Source: Cavia porcellus (lineage: Eukaryota; Chordata; Mammalia; Rodentia; Caviidae). From it: a stretch of 64,000 nt of DNA. Below the pieces are notes generated by a model that saw only the letters and a list, made by a program, of their open reading frames with translations, made no database searches and was not told the origin of the DNA. A program made the translations under genes and the position numbers. The stretch is taken from NCBI RefSeq assembly GCF_034190915.1, contig NW_026947489.1:55738001-55802000 (forward strand), given 5' to 3'. Positions 1 through 12,051 of this stretch are shown piece after piece (the first letter of the stretch is position 1; the number at the start of each line of letters is the position of its first letter).

Positions 1-79
1 TTGTTCACTGGTCTCTCCAATGATTTTTCTTTTTCTTTTTTCTTTCTTTCTTTCTTTCTTTCTTTCTTTTTTTTTTTTA

Positions 80-153
80 ACAGGGATCAAACTCACAACT
101 TTGCACTTGCCAGGCAGGTGCTCATGTCACTAAGCTGAGCTATATTCCTGGCC
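80..153 (-). repeat. ID SINE, diverged
   Basis: Antisense tRNA-Ala-derived body (cagggatcaaactcacaac ... ctgagctatattcctggcc), next to a CTTT-repeat tail at 30-78. Confidence 0.8.
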
Positions 154-159
154 TTTATT

Positions 160-270
160 TTATTTATTTTGAGATAGGGTCTCTGTATAGCCCAGGCTGA
201 CCTTGAATTGACACCTTGCCATAGCCTCCCGAGTGCTGGGTTGCAGGTGTATGCCATATGCCTGGCTCTC
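160..270 (-). repeat. B1 SINE, partial
   Basis: Antisense B1: gagatagggtctctgtatag, cccaggctgacc, ctcccgagtgctggg. It sits between two ID elements. Confidence 0.85.
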
Positions 271-307
271 TGATTTTTTTTTTTTTTAAGTCAAGCTCTG
301 TTTTTTA

Positions 308-381
308 GTACCGGGGATCGAACTCACAACCTCATGCTTGCCAGGCAGGCACTTACACCACTGAACTAAATCCCCAGCCCC
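308..381 (-). repeat. ID SINE with target duplication
   Basis: Antisense ID body from gtaccggggatcg to ccccagcccc. Flanked by the direct repeat aagtcaagc (288-296 and 382-390). Confidence 0.88.
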
Positions 382-649
382 AAGTCAAGCACTTTAATCT
401 AAACCTATTCTATATAAAAGCCAGTGGCTGCAACCTAGGATTTGTTGTTCCTGTGTAATTTCTGGCAAATCAGTCTCTCTAAGCCTTAGCTACATTCACT
501 CCACAACATGTATCTGAATCTGAAAGCTTGTTTGAGAGGAAGAGGATCCTCGTGTCTGTACGGATCAGGAAGCCCTGTTACCTGGCCATGCTCCTATCAC
601 AGTCATTTGTAAACCCATGCGTGTAGATGACTTCGACTCTTTCTTCTTT

Positions 650-704
650 CTCTGTCTCTCTGTCTCTGTCTCTGTCTCTGTCTCTGTCTCTGTCTCTCTC
701 TCCA
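650..704. repeat. (TCTG/TC)n microsatellite
   Basis: Repeated ctctgt units, followed by a short degraded B1-like stretch (705-780). The rest of 382-1160 shows no gene or recognisable repeat. Confidence 0.85.
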
Positions 705-1160
705 GGATCTCACTCTAATCCAAGCTGGTCTCAAACTCATGGCAATCTTCCTGCTTCAGCTTCCTGAGCTCTGGGATTTAGAATACATTTCCTCAAAGGT
801 TCTTTCCAGTTGTTCAATTGACCCTGATTCTAAGCTATGAATCTACATTTTACCTATTTTAAATTTAAAGAAAAGACTACATTCACTTCAGCACAATGTG
901 TTCCTCAGACTCAGAAACTCTGCCAGTGAAATCACGTCTCACCATTTCTTTCACTTCACTTGAGAACAGAAAGTTTCACCAAAGGCTAAGTGAGTATTTT
1001 GTGTTGTTTTCATGACTTCAAAGATCCTATGGTTACTCATCCTAATGTCTCCATATCTGTCTCCATGTAAGGTGAGTCACAGCGCTCATTTGCAAAGAGC
1101 TCAGCCCCGGAAAGTGTATTCATGCTTCATTTAATAGAAAAAAGGATGAGACTGCGATGC

Positions 1161-1187
1161 AAAAAAAAAAAAAAAAAAAAAAAAAAA
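1161..1187. repeat. Poly(A) run of 27 bases
   Basis: Uninterrupted A run with no recognisable SINE body directly upstream. Confidence 0.9.
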
Positions 1188-1266
1188 TCTCAAAAGATGA
1201 GTGCTGTTCATCTTTCTCTCTGAAATTAGAAAAAAAAGCTCAAATGTTGTACAAATCTATACTAGA

Positions 1267-1370
1267 GGGGCTGGGGATTTAGCTCAGCGGCATAAGCGCC
1301 TGCCTTGCAAGCAGGCAGTTGTGAGTTTGATCCCCGGTACCAATAAAAACGAAAAAGACAAAAAAAAAAA
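1267..1370 (+). repeat. ID SINE, young copy
   Basis: Full tRNA-like body with box A (tagctcagcggcataag) and box B (gtgagtttgatcc), tail gaaaaagaca then poly(A). Flanked by the imperfect duplication aatctatactag / aatctatgctag. Confidence 0.93.
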
Positions 1371-1409
1371 TCTATGCTAGGAATATTTGTCTGAAATTTA
1401 TATCTGATT

Positions 1410-1482
1410 TAGTCTGGTGTGGTGTAATCCCAGCACTCAGGAAGCTGAGGCAGGAGAATCTCTACAAGTTTGAGAGCTACAC
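1410..1482 (+). repeat. B1 SINE, truncated
   Basis: Left part of B1: ggtgtaatcccagcactc, aggaagctgaggcagg. Confidence 0.8.
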
Positions 1483-1924
1483 AAACAAACAAAGCAAAAG
1501 ACATCAATGCGAATGCATTTAAGACACAACTGGGGAGGAGTAGTGATCACCACTGGCTGGTGGGTGTGGGCACCCCAGTCAGGAGTGCACAGGGAAACAC
1601 AAAGAGCCTGTCTTTATTCCCGTGCACAGAGGCACAGGTGGTGGTTTCATCCTCTCTGTTCCCAAGTCCTGGCTAAATGTTTTGAGGGCTCTTGACCCCA
1701 TCTATGGGGCCTACGACTTAAAACTCCTCTCCTGGGCTGCCCGAGGGTCTTTACCATCCTCATTTACCCAGTATCACACAAGGGGTCGGAAAGGGTCAGA
1801 AAGTGCTGATGACCCAGCTCCCTTCAGCAGGGAACAGGTGGCTGAGGTCCAGGTGGAAAGGACAGGTATCACTACAGCAGCTGATGGAGGGAGCTAACCA
1901 CATTGCTGACATCCACAGCTTCCT
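1483..1924. other. No gene seen
   Basis: Unique-looking sequence with overlapping short ORFs of 60-90 codons in several frames. None resembles a known protein and none has splice or promoter context. Confidence 0.5.
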
Positions 1925-2023
1925 CTTTTTTTTTTTTTTTTTAAAAACCTGTACTGGGGATCGAACTTACAACTGCCTGCTTGCAAGGCAGGTGCTTATG
2001 CCACTGAGCTAAAGCCCCAGCCC
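1925..2023 (-). repeat. ID SINE with perfect target duplication
   Basis: Antisense ID body and T-run. The direct repeat ccacagcttcctct flanks it exactly. Confidence 0.92.
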
Positions 2024-2051
2024 CCACAGCTTCCTCTCCATCCTCACTTCC

Positions 2052-2150
2052 GTTTGTTTTCTGAGATAAGATCTCACTAATTGGTCAGACTGGCTTGGAG
2101 CCCCTGGCAATCTTCCTGCCTCAGCTTCCCAAGTACCTGGATGACACTTA
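2052..2150 (-). repeat. B1 SINE
   Basis: Antisense B1 (gagataagatctcac ... cctcagcttcccaagtacctgg). Confidence 0.8.
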
Positions 2151-2689
2151 GGTGGCAGCACACCCACTTCCTCTCCATACTCTCCTGGCACAAGAGCTCT
2201 CCAGCCCCCACTCTACTCAGGGACGCTCTTGTAACACCTGTAGCTTTGTTCCCTTCCCACAGTGCATGTCTCCTGGCTCGGCCATGGCACCTGCCTCTGA
2301 GTCACACAATGACAGTGACAGTGACAGCGTCTTCTGGCTCTGCTCAGCATCACCTGGAACTGGAACTGACCAGCAAGCCAGGCTTTCAAGGGTGACTCAC
2401 AAGTACCAGTGGTACAAGAGGGAAGTAGGCACCAGGACAGACTGTGTGGCTCCAGGGGACACAGCCCACATCCCCTGATGGCCCAAGTGGCCTCTGCTTC
2501 CCAGCCAAGGCCTGCTCTATGCTGTGGTTCCCAGGGAGGGGCCAGTCTGCAGGTCCTGCCACCCCACGTTCAGCAGAACAGCAGGAGCCTACTGTGTGAT
2601 TATGTTTTGTGCTTTGTTTTTAGCTGGCTTCTTTGTTTGCAGCACTGGAGACAAAAGCCAGGAAGCACTGAGCTGCAGTCCCATTTTAT

Positions 2690-2790
2690 GTAGAGACAGA
2701 GGCTTGCTAAGTCACTGGGGCTGGGCTCAAATGTGAGGCCCTCCTGCCCCAGCCTCCAAGAGTACTGGGATTACAGACATGCTCCGGGAC
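2690..2790 (-). repeat. B1 SINE
   Basis: Antisense B1 ending in agtactgggattacagacat. The stretch 2,151-2,689 before it and 2,791-3,140 after it hold no recognisable gene. Confidence 0.82.
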
Positions 2791-3141
2791 ACCCTCCATG
2801 GACAGCTCTGTTTCAAGGAGGAACTGGAAGTCATTGGGCCAGAACCTTTCCATAGTGCCTGCTGAAGCCTGTACTGTTGCACAGAGGCTGTCAAGTGAGG
2901 CCACTGGTGGTCCCTGATACTGCAGGGCACTGAGCCCACCCCACAGGGTCCACCAGCCTCCACAGGAGGGGAAGAAGCACCTCCTCTTCACTGAGGGGAG
3001 CTGGGAGGGTCTCGAGAGCTCTAAAAGTTTAGGAGGAGGATGACCTTCAGCCCCACCATGGACAAAAAGCAAGAGGACCTCAGCACCACCCTGGACTTGT
3101 CCCCAGCCTCAGTTGATGGAGACGTTAAAAGGGGAAACACC

Positions 3142-3293
3142 TAATGGGCATAGTGGCAAATATCTGTCATATCATTACTGGGAAGGCTGAGACAGGAGGA
3201 TCACTATCTGTTAGAGGCCAGCCTGGGCCACATAGTGAGTTCGACCAGCCTGATCTACATAATAAGACCTTGTCACAAAAAAAAAAAAAAAAA
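3142..3293 (+). repeat. B1 SINE with internal duplication and poly(A)
   Basis: gggcatagtggcaaatatctg ... aggccagcctgggccac, second half accagcctgatctac, then an A-run. Confidence 0.88.
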
Positions 3294-3299
3294 GGAAAA

Positions 3300-3485
3300 T
3301 ACTCACTGGGCACATGGTGGCACTTGCCTATAGTCCTAGCACTCCAAGAGTCTGAGGCAGGAGGGTCAGAAATTCTGCCCAGCCTAGACAGTCTACTAAC
3401 TTATTGGGAACCTGTTACAAAATTTTAAAAGGATGTGAATCTAGCTTAGTGGGAAACCCTGGGTTCAATCCCCAGTACCACCAAG
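3300..3485 (+). repeat. B1 SINE followed by diverged ID SINE
   Basis: B1 at 3,306-3,425 (cacatggtggcacttgcc, gtctgaggcaggaggg), then an ID-like body at 3,428-3,485 ending gttcaatccccagtacca. Confidence 0.75.
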
Positions 3486-3804
3486 AAATAAAGACCAAAC
3501 ACGCCAAGCACAGCTCTTGGGTCCCTGAAGACCAGGCACTCTCACACTGCGTCATCACATTTGTGCCTCCCAGTGCCTTCCACAGAGCGCACTGTTCCCA
3601 GTGGGGAAATGGTGGCTGGAAGAGCTTACCCAGGCAGGCCAGGAAGCACCCACAGGGCACTGGGCTGGACTCCGGCTGAAGAGCATCCTGGGATGCTGCA
3701 TTTGGGGCTCCCGGTCCCTGAACAAGCTTTAGGAAGGGAATGTAGAGAACCTGGCTGGGTGTTGCGTGGCAACCTTACTGGGTCAAGGCAACACCTGGGA
3801 GAAA

Positions 3805-3900
3805 TAGCCTCTGTAGTGCAGGCTGGCTTGGACTCACTGGGTTCCACAGTCTGGCCTCAAACACGCAGCAATTCTCCTGTATCAGCCTCCCAGACATTGT
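3805..3900 (-). repeat. B1 SINE, diverged
   Basis: Antisense B1 (gtgcaggctggcttggac ... ctgtatcagcctccca). Confidence 0.7.
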
Positions 3901-4349
3901 TGAAGCAGATTACCTCAGATCATATACTCTGTCTTATGACTCTCACCCTTGCACATTAAAGGTGACATCCAAATTTCCAGGTAAAAATTTCCTATATTAA
4001 AGCCAGAATAATTCAAAAGAGTCTATTTGTGATGCAAAGAATTCCAGAGAATACATCTTTCTAGATTTGAGAAACACGAGAATCCACCAACATGTAGCCA
4101 TATGTTAGTATGTTTATTTCCTTGAAATCCACCCAAAAGGATTATTCTCATGCAGTACACATTAAAATGTATGATTTCTGCCTAATATTAATAAAGAAAA
4201 CCAGTATTTCCCCAGACCAGCCTAACTATCTTATTAACTATGTTAATACAGAAGCCATGTGTGACTGAGCAGCCTTTGCCTTGTGTAGCTGTCACTCAGG
4301 TTTCTGCACCCAAACACTGCAGTACGAACTGGGCATTAACTACCACTAA

Positions 4350-4420
4350 GGGCTGGATGTGGTGGTGCACACCTGTCATCCCAGCACAGGGGAGGCTGAG
4401 GCAGGACGATCACCATGGCT
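4350..4420 (+). repeat. B1 SINE, truncated
   Basis: gctggatgtggtggtgcac, gaggctgaggcaggacgatc. Sequence on either side (3,901-4,349 and 4,421-5,415) contains no gene I can recognise. Confidence 0.8.
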
Positions 4421-5415
4421 AAATCTCCCTACTTTTGTGGTGGAGACTTACTGTGTCCTCCAGCCACTGTCATCCCTCCTCAGCCTGCTTGCCCCTCCTG
4501 CCAATGGCAGCCCTTGCTTGTGTGCTGAGGCCTGCTGGCTGGCATCCTACTGTTCCTCACTACTCCTGGGTGATATGCTCTCACCCAGGTAACTGGGTGG
4601 TCACGCCCCTACCCATTCCAGGGCCTGATTTTAAAATGCCCTCTTCCCTGGTCCCCTGCAGACCCCGCCTTGCTGGATTCTCCGTCATGTGACACTTAAC
4701 CATCTAACGCATGAGGCCTGTGTTACTTATTCTGCTTTGGTGGTCTCTCTTTTTTGTGTCCATTGCTGGACACAACATTCAACACCCACCACTTTTATTG
4801 GCTCAGGTTTCAGTCCATTGTCAAGGCAGAGGGTCCTCATGGTAGCCAGGAAGCAGAAGGAGGAGGAAAGACCCAGAGAGAGAGATTTACTCCCCCCACC
4901 CCAGCTACATCTCTAGTGACCGGCCCCTGCTGACCGCCTCCTAACGGGCACACTGGGCTAGGAACTCATCCATGGAGGCATCCGCTGAGGAGGAGGACAG
5001 CATCCCTGTGGTCCAGTCACCTCCGATAGCCCCACCTCTGATCCCAGGAAATACTCGGGGAAAACTGCTCCTAAACCATAGGCTCCCTCCAGACTCCAGC
5101 ATCCACAAGGTAGTGGGTCCCTAATGGGCTCCTGCTGAGTGGACACAGCGTCCTCTCACCCTCTGTGGAATTCTCCACGTCCCTTCCACATCAATCCTCA
5201 CTCCCATATCTAAATCCATCAGGATTTACTGGTTCCTCACCTCTGGTTCTCTCAACTCTCCCTTTGCCTCTTGGCAGTCACGGCTGTTATGACCATTTTA
5301 CTCATGGGGCACCACATGCCCTTCTTAAATAGTCTCCTGCCTCAGTTCCCCTCCCAGCACATCCGTAGCTCCCAACTTGCCACACTGCATCCCCAACCAC
5401 AAAACAAAAGACACC

Positions 5416-5525
5416 AGGTATAGGGGTGTGTGCCTGTAATCCAAGCACTCAGGAGGCTGAGGCAGGGGGGTTGCCGTAACTTTAAAACCAGCCTGAGCTA
5501 CACAGTGAGTTCAAGGCCAGACTGG
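5416..5525 (+). repeat. B1 SINE
   Basis: ggtataggggtgtgtgcctg ... ctacacagtgagttcaaggc. Confidence 0.85.
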
Positions 5526-5984
5526 ACTCAGCTCCATTCCTCACGGGCCACTCTCAAATCCTATCCCTTGCTCCATTCCATTCGATTTTGAGTTTTATTC
5601 CTGATGACTTTTTATGTTAGTGTGGTCCTTGCCTGTCACTATTCAATAAACCACACAAAATTTACATCAGGGGCCTAGCTCAGCTGAGAAGTGAAATTGA
5701 TTTTTTTTTAAGTCATTTGAATTCTCCAGAAACAAATGCCTTTTAACACTGTCTGAACTCCTACCTAATTATTTTGAGGGTTCTGGGCTAGAAAGCAAAT
5801 TGCATTATGTTCTTATAAAGTATCCATTTAGGGAACTACGTGTAATCCCTTGATAGCAGGCTTCCCAAGTCACTACCAACACCAGTAATGTTATAAACTC
5901 TACTAGATCAATGTGATCCAGGGCTGGGAGTGACCTAGAGAATCCACAGATCCTAGCTGTTCCCATACACCCTGTCTTCAAAAC

Positions 5985-6115
5985 CACAGCACTCAGGAGG
6001 CTGAGGCAGAAGGATCACTGTGAGTTCGGAGGCCAGCCTGAGCTATATAGTGAGTTCAAGGTCAGCCTGAACTATGGAGCAAGATCCTGTCTCAAAAAGG
6101 AAAGAGGACACAAAA
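5985..6115 (+). repeat. B1 SINE
   Basis: agcactcaggaggctgaggc ... gatcctgtctcaaaaagg. Confidence 0.87.
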
Positions 6116-6237
6116 AGGATTTGGGGAAGAACTTTCTAGCCTTGAGAGCCATGATTATGTCTCTTACTACCAACATCCGCAGAAATCACAGGTAAGTAAG
6201 AAAAATAAAATAAAGAAATCACAGGTAAGAATGACAG

Positions 6238-6276
6238 CCCTCCCCCTCCCCCTCCTTTCCCCTTCTCCTCCCCCAT
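6238..6276. repeat. C/T-rich low-complexity tract
   Basis: Repeated ccctccccct units. The following 6,277-6,620 and 6,766-7,460 are non-repetitive, moderately GC-rich, and contain no gene I recognise. Confidence 0.7.
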
Positions 6277-6624
6277 GTAACAGACAAGGCCGCAAGGAGC
6301 CAAGCCCAGCCTAAACTGGTTGACCTCACCCAGCTCCCCAGGCAGGAGGTGACACAGAGATCAACTCTGCTTCATTAAAACCGGGGCTCCGCTGTCATGG
6401 ACAGCCTGGTGTACGCTCGGCAAACGCTAAGAAGCCTTCCTGAAACAAGGTCAAAGTCAGCCAGTTCCCAGTGAAAGTCCCGAGTTCCTTCGCGCCACCC
6501 CTATCCCCCGCCACAGTCCACAGTAGCTGTCCCCACCTCTATCCGCATCAGACCCTCCACCTCCCGAGGCCTGAAAGCAAGATGTAGGTCCCCACAGCCA
6601 TCCTTTCAACAGGTATTTTGTTCT

Positions 6625-6765
6625 GTTTTGCTTCATTGTCTGTTTTGAGGCAGGATCTCGCTATGAAGTCCAGGCCAGTCTTGAACTCATTATGTAGCTC
6701 AGGCTGGCCTGGAACTTGTAGGGATCCTCCTGACTCAGCCTCCTGAAAGTAGGAGGGCGCCCCCA
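6625..6765 (-). repeat. B1 SINE
   Basis: Antisense full-length B1: gaggcaggatctcgctatga ... tgactcagcctcctgaaag. Confidence 0.87.
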
Positions 6766-7467
6766 TGACGGCTAAGACTCACCGTTTTGGAGATTTCAGT
6801 CCCTGCCTGTGGACCTCCGCGGCCTTGGGCCTAAGATGAGACAGCGAACCAGCCTCAGTCTGCACAGCACAGCCAACTGCTCAGTGCACTGCTAAGGCCT
6901 GGGCCTGGCCACATAATCCCTTGGAAGGGAATGCCGTCCGGTGACCCAAGACCTTCCGCTAGGCCCCGCCCCTTAAAGGCTCCATGGTCTGCCATCAAAG
7001 CCAAACTGGGGACTAAGCCTTTAAAGCCCAGATCAGGTCCACACTACAGCATCTCGTGTAGCACAGAGGCCACCAGCACTGAATAGGTCTCTGAATTCCA
7101 CATCACTGTCCCACATCCCTCATGTCCCACACTGCATTTGCTCTGTGACACTGCCACCCTTAACTCGGGGTGTCAGGGCAGAGTCACCCAGGACCTGACC
7201 TCTAGTGATGTGGCCTTAGGAGGCAGTCAACAAACACCTTAGAACAAGCAGCATTAAATAAGTACATGAAATGAAATAGAAACCCCTCACAGTATAACTC
7301 AGAATTTCTCAAATTCCACTAAAGGAATCTTTTCTCACCTAATCCTTCCAAGCTTGTGCTCTTTAAACTAATTGGGGGAATATCGGAGTCTCTCATTTTC
7401 CAGAAGATTCTGAGCCCCAGAGATGGAATGGAAAAGAGGTGACCAAAACCTGTTAGTTGTCTGTTTT

Positions 7468-7590
7468 GGTTTTTTGAGACAGGGTCCCACTGTGTAATCA
7501 GGCTGGCCTTGAACTCACTGTGTTAGTCCCAGAGTCACAGGGATCCTCCTGTTTCAGCTTCCCAACTGCTGACATAACAGAAGTGTGTCC
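7468..7590 (-). repeat. B1 SINE
   Basis: gagacagggtcccactgtgt ... cctgtttcagcttcccaac. Confidence 0.85.
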
Positions 7591-7796
7591 ACTGCCTGTT
7601 AGTCCTTCAAAGAGTATAACTTGCTCTCTGCAAATAACCCCGAATATAGTAAAACTTTATCTTTGGCACTACATGGAAACATTTTAAAGCTAAGAAATAC
7701 CATGGAAATTAGAAATCCTGATTAAGAGGCAAGGGCTAGGGAAGAAAGATGAGAAAGTAGTTTTTCATCACTCACGCTGAAACAAAATTAGCTCAT

Positions 7797-7859
7797 TAAA
7801 AATTATACAGCCACATAAGTGCCTGCCTGGCAAGTGCAAGGTTCTGAATTTGATTCCTG

Positions 7860-7896
<37 letters not shown>
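7797..7896 (+). repeat. ID SINE fragment with (CA)n tail
   Basis: Right part of an ID body (agtgcctgcctggcaag ... ttgattcctggtac), then a CA repeat from 7,861 to 7,896. Confidence 0.8.
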
Positions 7897-7898
<2 letters not shown>

Positions 7899-7911
7899 TT
7901 ACACAGTCAGA

Positions 7912-8065
7912 AGCCGGGTGTGGTGGTGCACACCAGTAATCCCAGAAATCAGGAGGCTGAGTCAGGAAGATAGCCACAAGCTGGAGGTCACCCTCAGCTA
8001 CGTAGTGAGTTTAACAGCAGCCTGAACCCCGTACCAAGGCCCAACCATGCTCAAAATAAAACAAT
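7912..8065 (+). repeat. B1 SINE
   Basis: gccgggtgtggtggtgcac ... agtgagtttaacagcagcc. Confidence 0.87.
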
Positions 8066-8084
8066 ACAAAACAGAACAGAAAAT

Positions 8085-8260
8085 GTTAAGCAAAGCTGAA
8101 GGTAATCTCAGCTACCGGGAGGCTGAGGTAGGAGGAACAGAGTTGGATGTCAGCTTGGGCAATTTAGTAAAATCCTGTCTCAAAATAAATATAAACAAAG
8201 GGCTAAAGATGTAGCTCAACACTGCCTTCCCAGTACTGAGTTACAAGTACTGGGAAGAAA
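8085..8260 (+). repeat. Diverged B1 followed by ID-like fragment
   Basis: B1 remnant (taccgggaggctgaggtag ... aaatcctgtctcaaaa), then gggctaaagatgtagctcaa. Confidence 0.6.
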
Positions 8261-8368
8261 AATCAAAAAGGTTAAACAAAGACAAAAGCAGCATCTAGAA
8301 GGAATTATTATTTAGGAGACTCTAACTGAATTACCAATGGGGAGAATCTTCTTAAAAACAATGAAAGA

Positions 8369-8425
8369 GGGCTGGGGATTTAGCTCAGGGACATAAGTGT
8401 GAGGTTGTGTTTGATCCCCAGTACC

Positions 8426-8456
<31 letters not shown>

Positions 8457-8463
8457 AGAAAGA

Positions 8464-8504
<41 letters not shown>

Positions 8505-8512
8505 AAAGAAAG
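8369..8512 (+). repeat. ID SINE with long (GAAA)n tail
   Basis: ID body gggctggggatttagctc ... ttgatccccagtacc, missing its central part, followed by about 85 bases of GAAA repeats. Such tails arise by expansion of the SINE tail. Confidence 0.85.
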
Positions 8513-8917
8513 CATAGAAGTGGACTAACTACTAAAAATGAAAATATGTACATATCAAAGCATCATACAATTGAAGGCAAAGTAGGAAAATACTTTCAGC
8601 CTATGCAACAGATTCAGTTGATTTTTAAACAATTTATATAAGAATATAAGCAAATTAATGAGGAAAGCCTGGAAAGAGACATGTTAGTAAATTCCAAAAA
8701 CTTTCATGCTAACTACAAGTAAACAAACGTAAGCTGAAACTCTAAGAAAACCCCTGTCATCTATCCAATGATCAAAGATTGAAGAAATTTTTTCTTCATT
8801 TCCAGAAAGATTGAAGAAAGATCGTTGCCAATAGGCAACCCTGAAGATAACCAATTTATTTACCAGTATAGACACCTATGGGCTGCCACAGAGTGAAAAC
8901 GATCCAGTTTCCTTTTT
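8513..8917. other. AT-rich sequence, no gene seen
   Basis: AT-rich, no open coding signal or recognisable repeat consensus. It may contain an old L1 remnant but I cannot align it by eye. Confidence 0.4.
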
Positions 8918-9162
8918 GTTTATTCTGAGACAGGGTCTCACTATATGGTTCAGCCTTGAACTCACAATGCAGCCCAGGCTGGCCCTCCAACTCACTGGGA
9001 TTCTCCTGCCTCAGCCTCCAGTGTGCTGCAGTTTTTAGGTGTGAGCCAGCATGCCTGGTTTCTCCAGTTCCTAAAATAATGTTCTAGGGGCTTAGGATAC
9101 AGTTCAGTGGTGTGATGTCTGCCTGGAAAGCACAAGGTCCTGAGTTCAATTCCTGGTACTCA
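8918..9162. repeat. B1 (minus) followed by ID (plus)
   Basis: Antisense B1 at 8,918-9,058 (gagacagggtctcactatat), then an ID at 9,087-9,162 (ggggcttaggatacagttc ... gttcaattcctggtac). 9,163-9,815 holds no recognisable gene. Confidence 0.82.
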
Positions 9163-9815
9163 CAAAAAATAGACTACAATAAAATAAAGTTCTGAGGAGA
9201 TGACAGTGACTTGAGGAAGTGCTTTAGTATAGAAACCTGGCTCTCTTACTCACAGGCTGAGTCACTCTCCTGATGGAAATGCCAGTGACCATCTTTTCCT
9301 ATGACAGATATGACCACAGGTGAAACAGTGTGACAAGGCTGAGCCAGGCTGATCTCTTCCTGGCTGTACTATCCACTTCTGAGTCATCTGACTCCTAAAA
9401 GCGAGGCTCCCTTATTGAAGCAGTACTTTTTTCTGTAGGCACGAGAACAAGCTAGTTATTTCACTGTGGCTTAAAAAGGAAAGAAGCTATCTTTAGCAGA
9501 AACCCAGGAGCACAGAAATACAGTGGGTAGTAGGAAGGACGAAAGGGCAAAGATGCCTTGTAAGCCAGACGCTAAAATTCCAAAGGAGCAAATTCAGTGG
9601 TCCCTAATGTCCTTGATTCGAAGAAGTGAAAGACACCAGGGCTTCGAACTAGCATTTTTCAGATTAACATTTAGCCTCTGAAGCACAGGGGAAGCTGCTG
9701 CCTCCTGCAGTTATGGCCCTGGGCAAAGTTACTGATTTTCAACTACCTGAGTTGGTTTGACCAGATAGGACTGGAAAATACAATGCTTATTTTAAAAAAA
9801 TTATTACAGTAAGTT

Positions 9816-9972
9816 TGCTGGGTGTGGTGGCTCACACCTGTAATCCCAGTACTTGGGAGGCTGAGGCAGGAGGATCGTTGCGAGTTCAAGACCAGCCTAG
9901 GCTACAAAGTGAGCTCAAGGCCAGCCTGAACTGCACAGCGAGACCCTGTCTCAAAAAAGACACACACACACA
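9816..9972 (+). repeat. Full-length B1 SINE
   Basis: Good reference copy: gctgggtgtggtggctcaca ... two-fold repeat of the gccagcct segment ... gcgagaccctgtctcaaaaa, ending in a short CA repeat. It shows the internal duplication of rodent B1. Confidence 0.95.
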
Positions 9973-10317
9973 TTACAGTAAGCTCATCTACCCACTTCTC
10001 ATACTCCCCATTGTCTGAAGCGGTTCTGGAAGTGCTCTTTAGTTGTATTATCCTGGCTGCCTCAGTCTCTTGCTTCAATTGAAAATGTCTACCAGAAGTC
10101 ACATGAGGCAGACCCAGTGAATAAGGTGGACAAGGACATGCTGTCAGCGTTTTTGAGCCCGCTCTCACTGTGTAACAGCATTCCCTAAAGACACTCAGGA
10201 AAGAGGACTCCAGAGCTGCTTCAGAAACTGGCAAGAAGGATGGAATCAGTGTGTCCAATGTGAGACGGGAAGATTGGAAGGGGGATTAATGGCAATGTGT
10301 CTATTTTCTGTTTGTTT

Positions 10318-10462
10318 GCTTGTTTGTTCTTTGAGTCAGGGTCTCATTTTGTAGTGTAGGCTTGAACTCACTATGTAGCCCAGGGTGGCCTCAAACTCAT
10401 GGTGATCCTCCTGCCTCAATCTCAGTCCAAATACTGGGATTACAAATCTGTGCCCACACCAT
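10318..10462 (-). repeat. B1 SINE
   Basis: Antisense: ttgagtcagggtctcatttt ... ccaaatactgggattacaaa. Confidence 0.87.
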
Positions 10463-10544
10463 GCCCTGCTCACGATGTGTCTTTTAATGCAATAAAATTT
10501 TTGCATTCAAATATATTTCTATTGCAACTCATTTTCTTTTTCTG

Positions 10545-10695
10545 TCTTTGTTTGAGAGAGGGTTTCATTATGCAGTTCAGGCTGGCCTCGAACTCACTTT
10601 GTAGCCCAGGTGGGCCTTGAGCTCATAGCAATCTTCCTGCCTCAGCCTTCCAAATGCTGGGATTAACAACAGCATGGACCACCATGCTGGGCTTT
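10545..10695 (-). repeat. B1 SINE
   Basis: Antisense: tttgagagagggtttcatta ... ttccaaatgctgggatta. The following 10,696-11,425 is unique AT-rich sequence with no recognisable gene. Confidence 0.88.
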
Positions 10696-11429
10696 TTCAA
10701 AAAATCACTTTAATCTATTATTTGATCTTATAACTGTATCTCACATGTGCAAGAGTAGGGGAGCATAAAACAATGGAGATTTGGGAACAGAAGTCTCCTG
10801 TCTGTTTAAGGACTAAAATAAACGTCACCCCTTGCAGCTGCCTGTGGCTCCCTTACCCTCCATGCCCTCGGGGAATCAGTCTCCTGAAATTTTTGTTTAT
10901 CTCTTTGCTTTTTATCACTTCATGAACCCTTAAACAGATAAATATTACTTACCTTTGAGTATGATTCAGTATAATATAAATAGCATTAAAACAAAAAAGA
11001 GATTTATACATAAACCCCTGCCACAGCTCCCTCCATGAACCTCTTTGATCAGTACCTGTGTCAAGATTTGGAGTTACTTGTTGTAGGTCAGCAAAGGACA
11101 GAAAAACACCTTTCCCCTACCCTCTCCTGTGCAGTAATTGAGGGCTCCTAGGTTCAGCTGACAAAAGATGGGTGTGCAAATGCAAAACAGTTTGTTTATT
11201 GCATCAGTGTGCCCCACAGGGCTCAGAGAAACTCGAAAGCAATCAGAATTACAAACTCTGAACCTCATTTAGTAGGGGAAAAAAAAGGGGGAAGTGCTGC
11301 CATGGGAAAATACGGGCTTCTTCAGCAAAAGACAGGTGGATTTTCAGGAGATAAGAAGGCTTGTGATAAAAAAAAAAAAGGCTTGTGATAGTATTATTCA
11401 TATGGGTGTGAGAGGCCTTTCTTCTTTTG

Positions 11430-11565
11430 TTTTTTGTTTTTGGAGACAGAGCCTCACTGTGTAGTTCAGGCTGACCGCTCAGGTGAACCTCAGGCTTGCA
11501 GCAACCCTCCCACCTTGGCCTCCTGAGTGCTGGGATTACAGGTGTGGACCACCATGCCTAGCTAA
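11430..11565 (-). repeat. B1 SINE
   Basis: Antisense: ggagacagagcctcactgtg ... ctgggattacaggtgtggac. 11,566-12,050 shows no gene. Confidence 0.87.
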
Positions 11566-12051
11566 GGTCTTTTTCTTCAGGGCAATGAAACTCCTCCCCT
11601 AAAGGGGGGCATTTATGAGTAGATATGACTCAAAGATAGAATTCAGGGTGGCCCCATTTCACAGAAGTTTCTGCTGTTAGTCAAACAAGCAAAGCCAGGA
11701 AAAGACTTCCGCACTTGGTGATTTGCACTTCAGCTGACAAGAATGCTGAGGTTGAAGAGACACATTTGGGGGTAATATACCCCAAAGGAGAGGAAAAGCA
11801 GGTATGTTCCAGTTCCTACAGATAAAACACAGGAATAGAATATAAATGAAATAATATTTTTTAAAGCATAAGTCTTTATACAAACTACATTGATCACTAT
11901 TAAATTTGCATCTTAGTCAAATGATAAAAAGCCAACATTTATAATTCTCATTAGATTAATTACCTAACTTCAAAATATAATATTTGAAAAAATTCCTAGT
12001 CTCTTATAATCTAATGTTTTTCCTAGGTTGCATGTTTGTTTGCTTGTTTTT

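Noticed and set aside
8399..8641. Lysine/glutamate repeat ORF
   Set aside because: Translation of the (GAAA)n tail of an ID element, not a protein.
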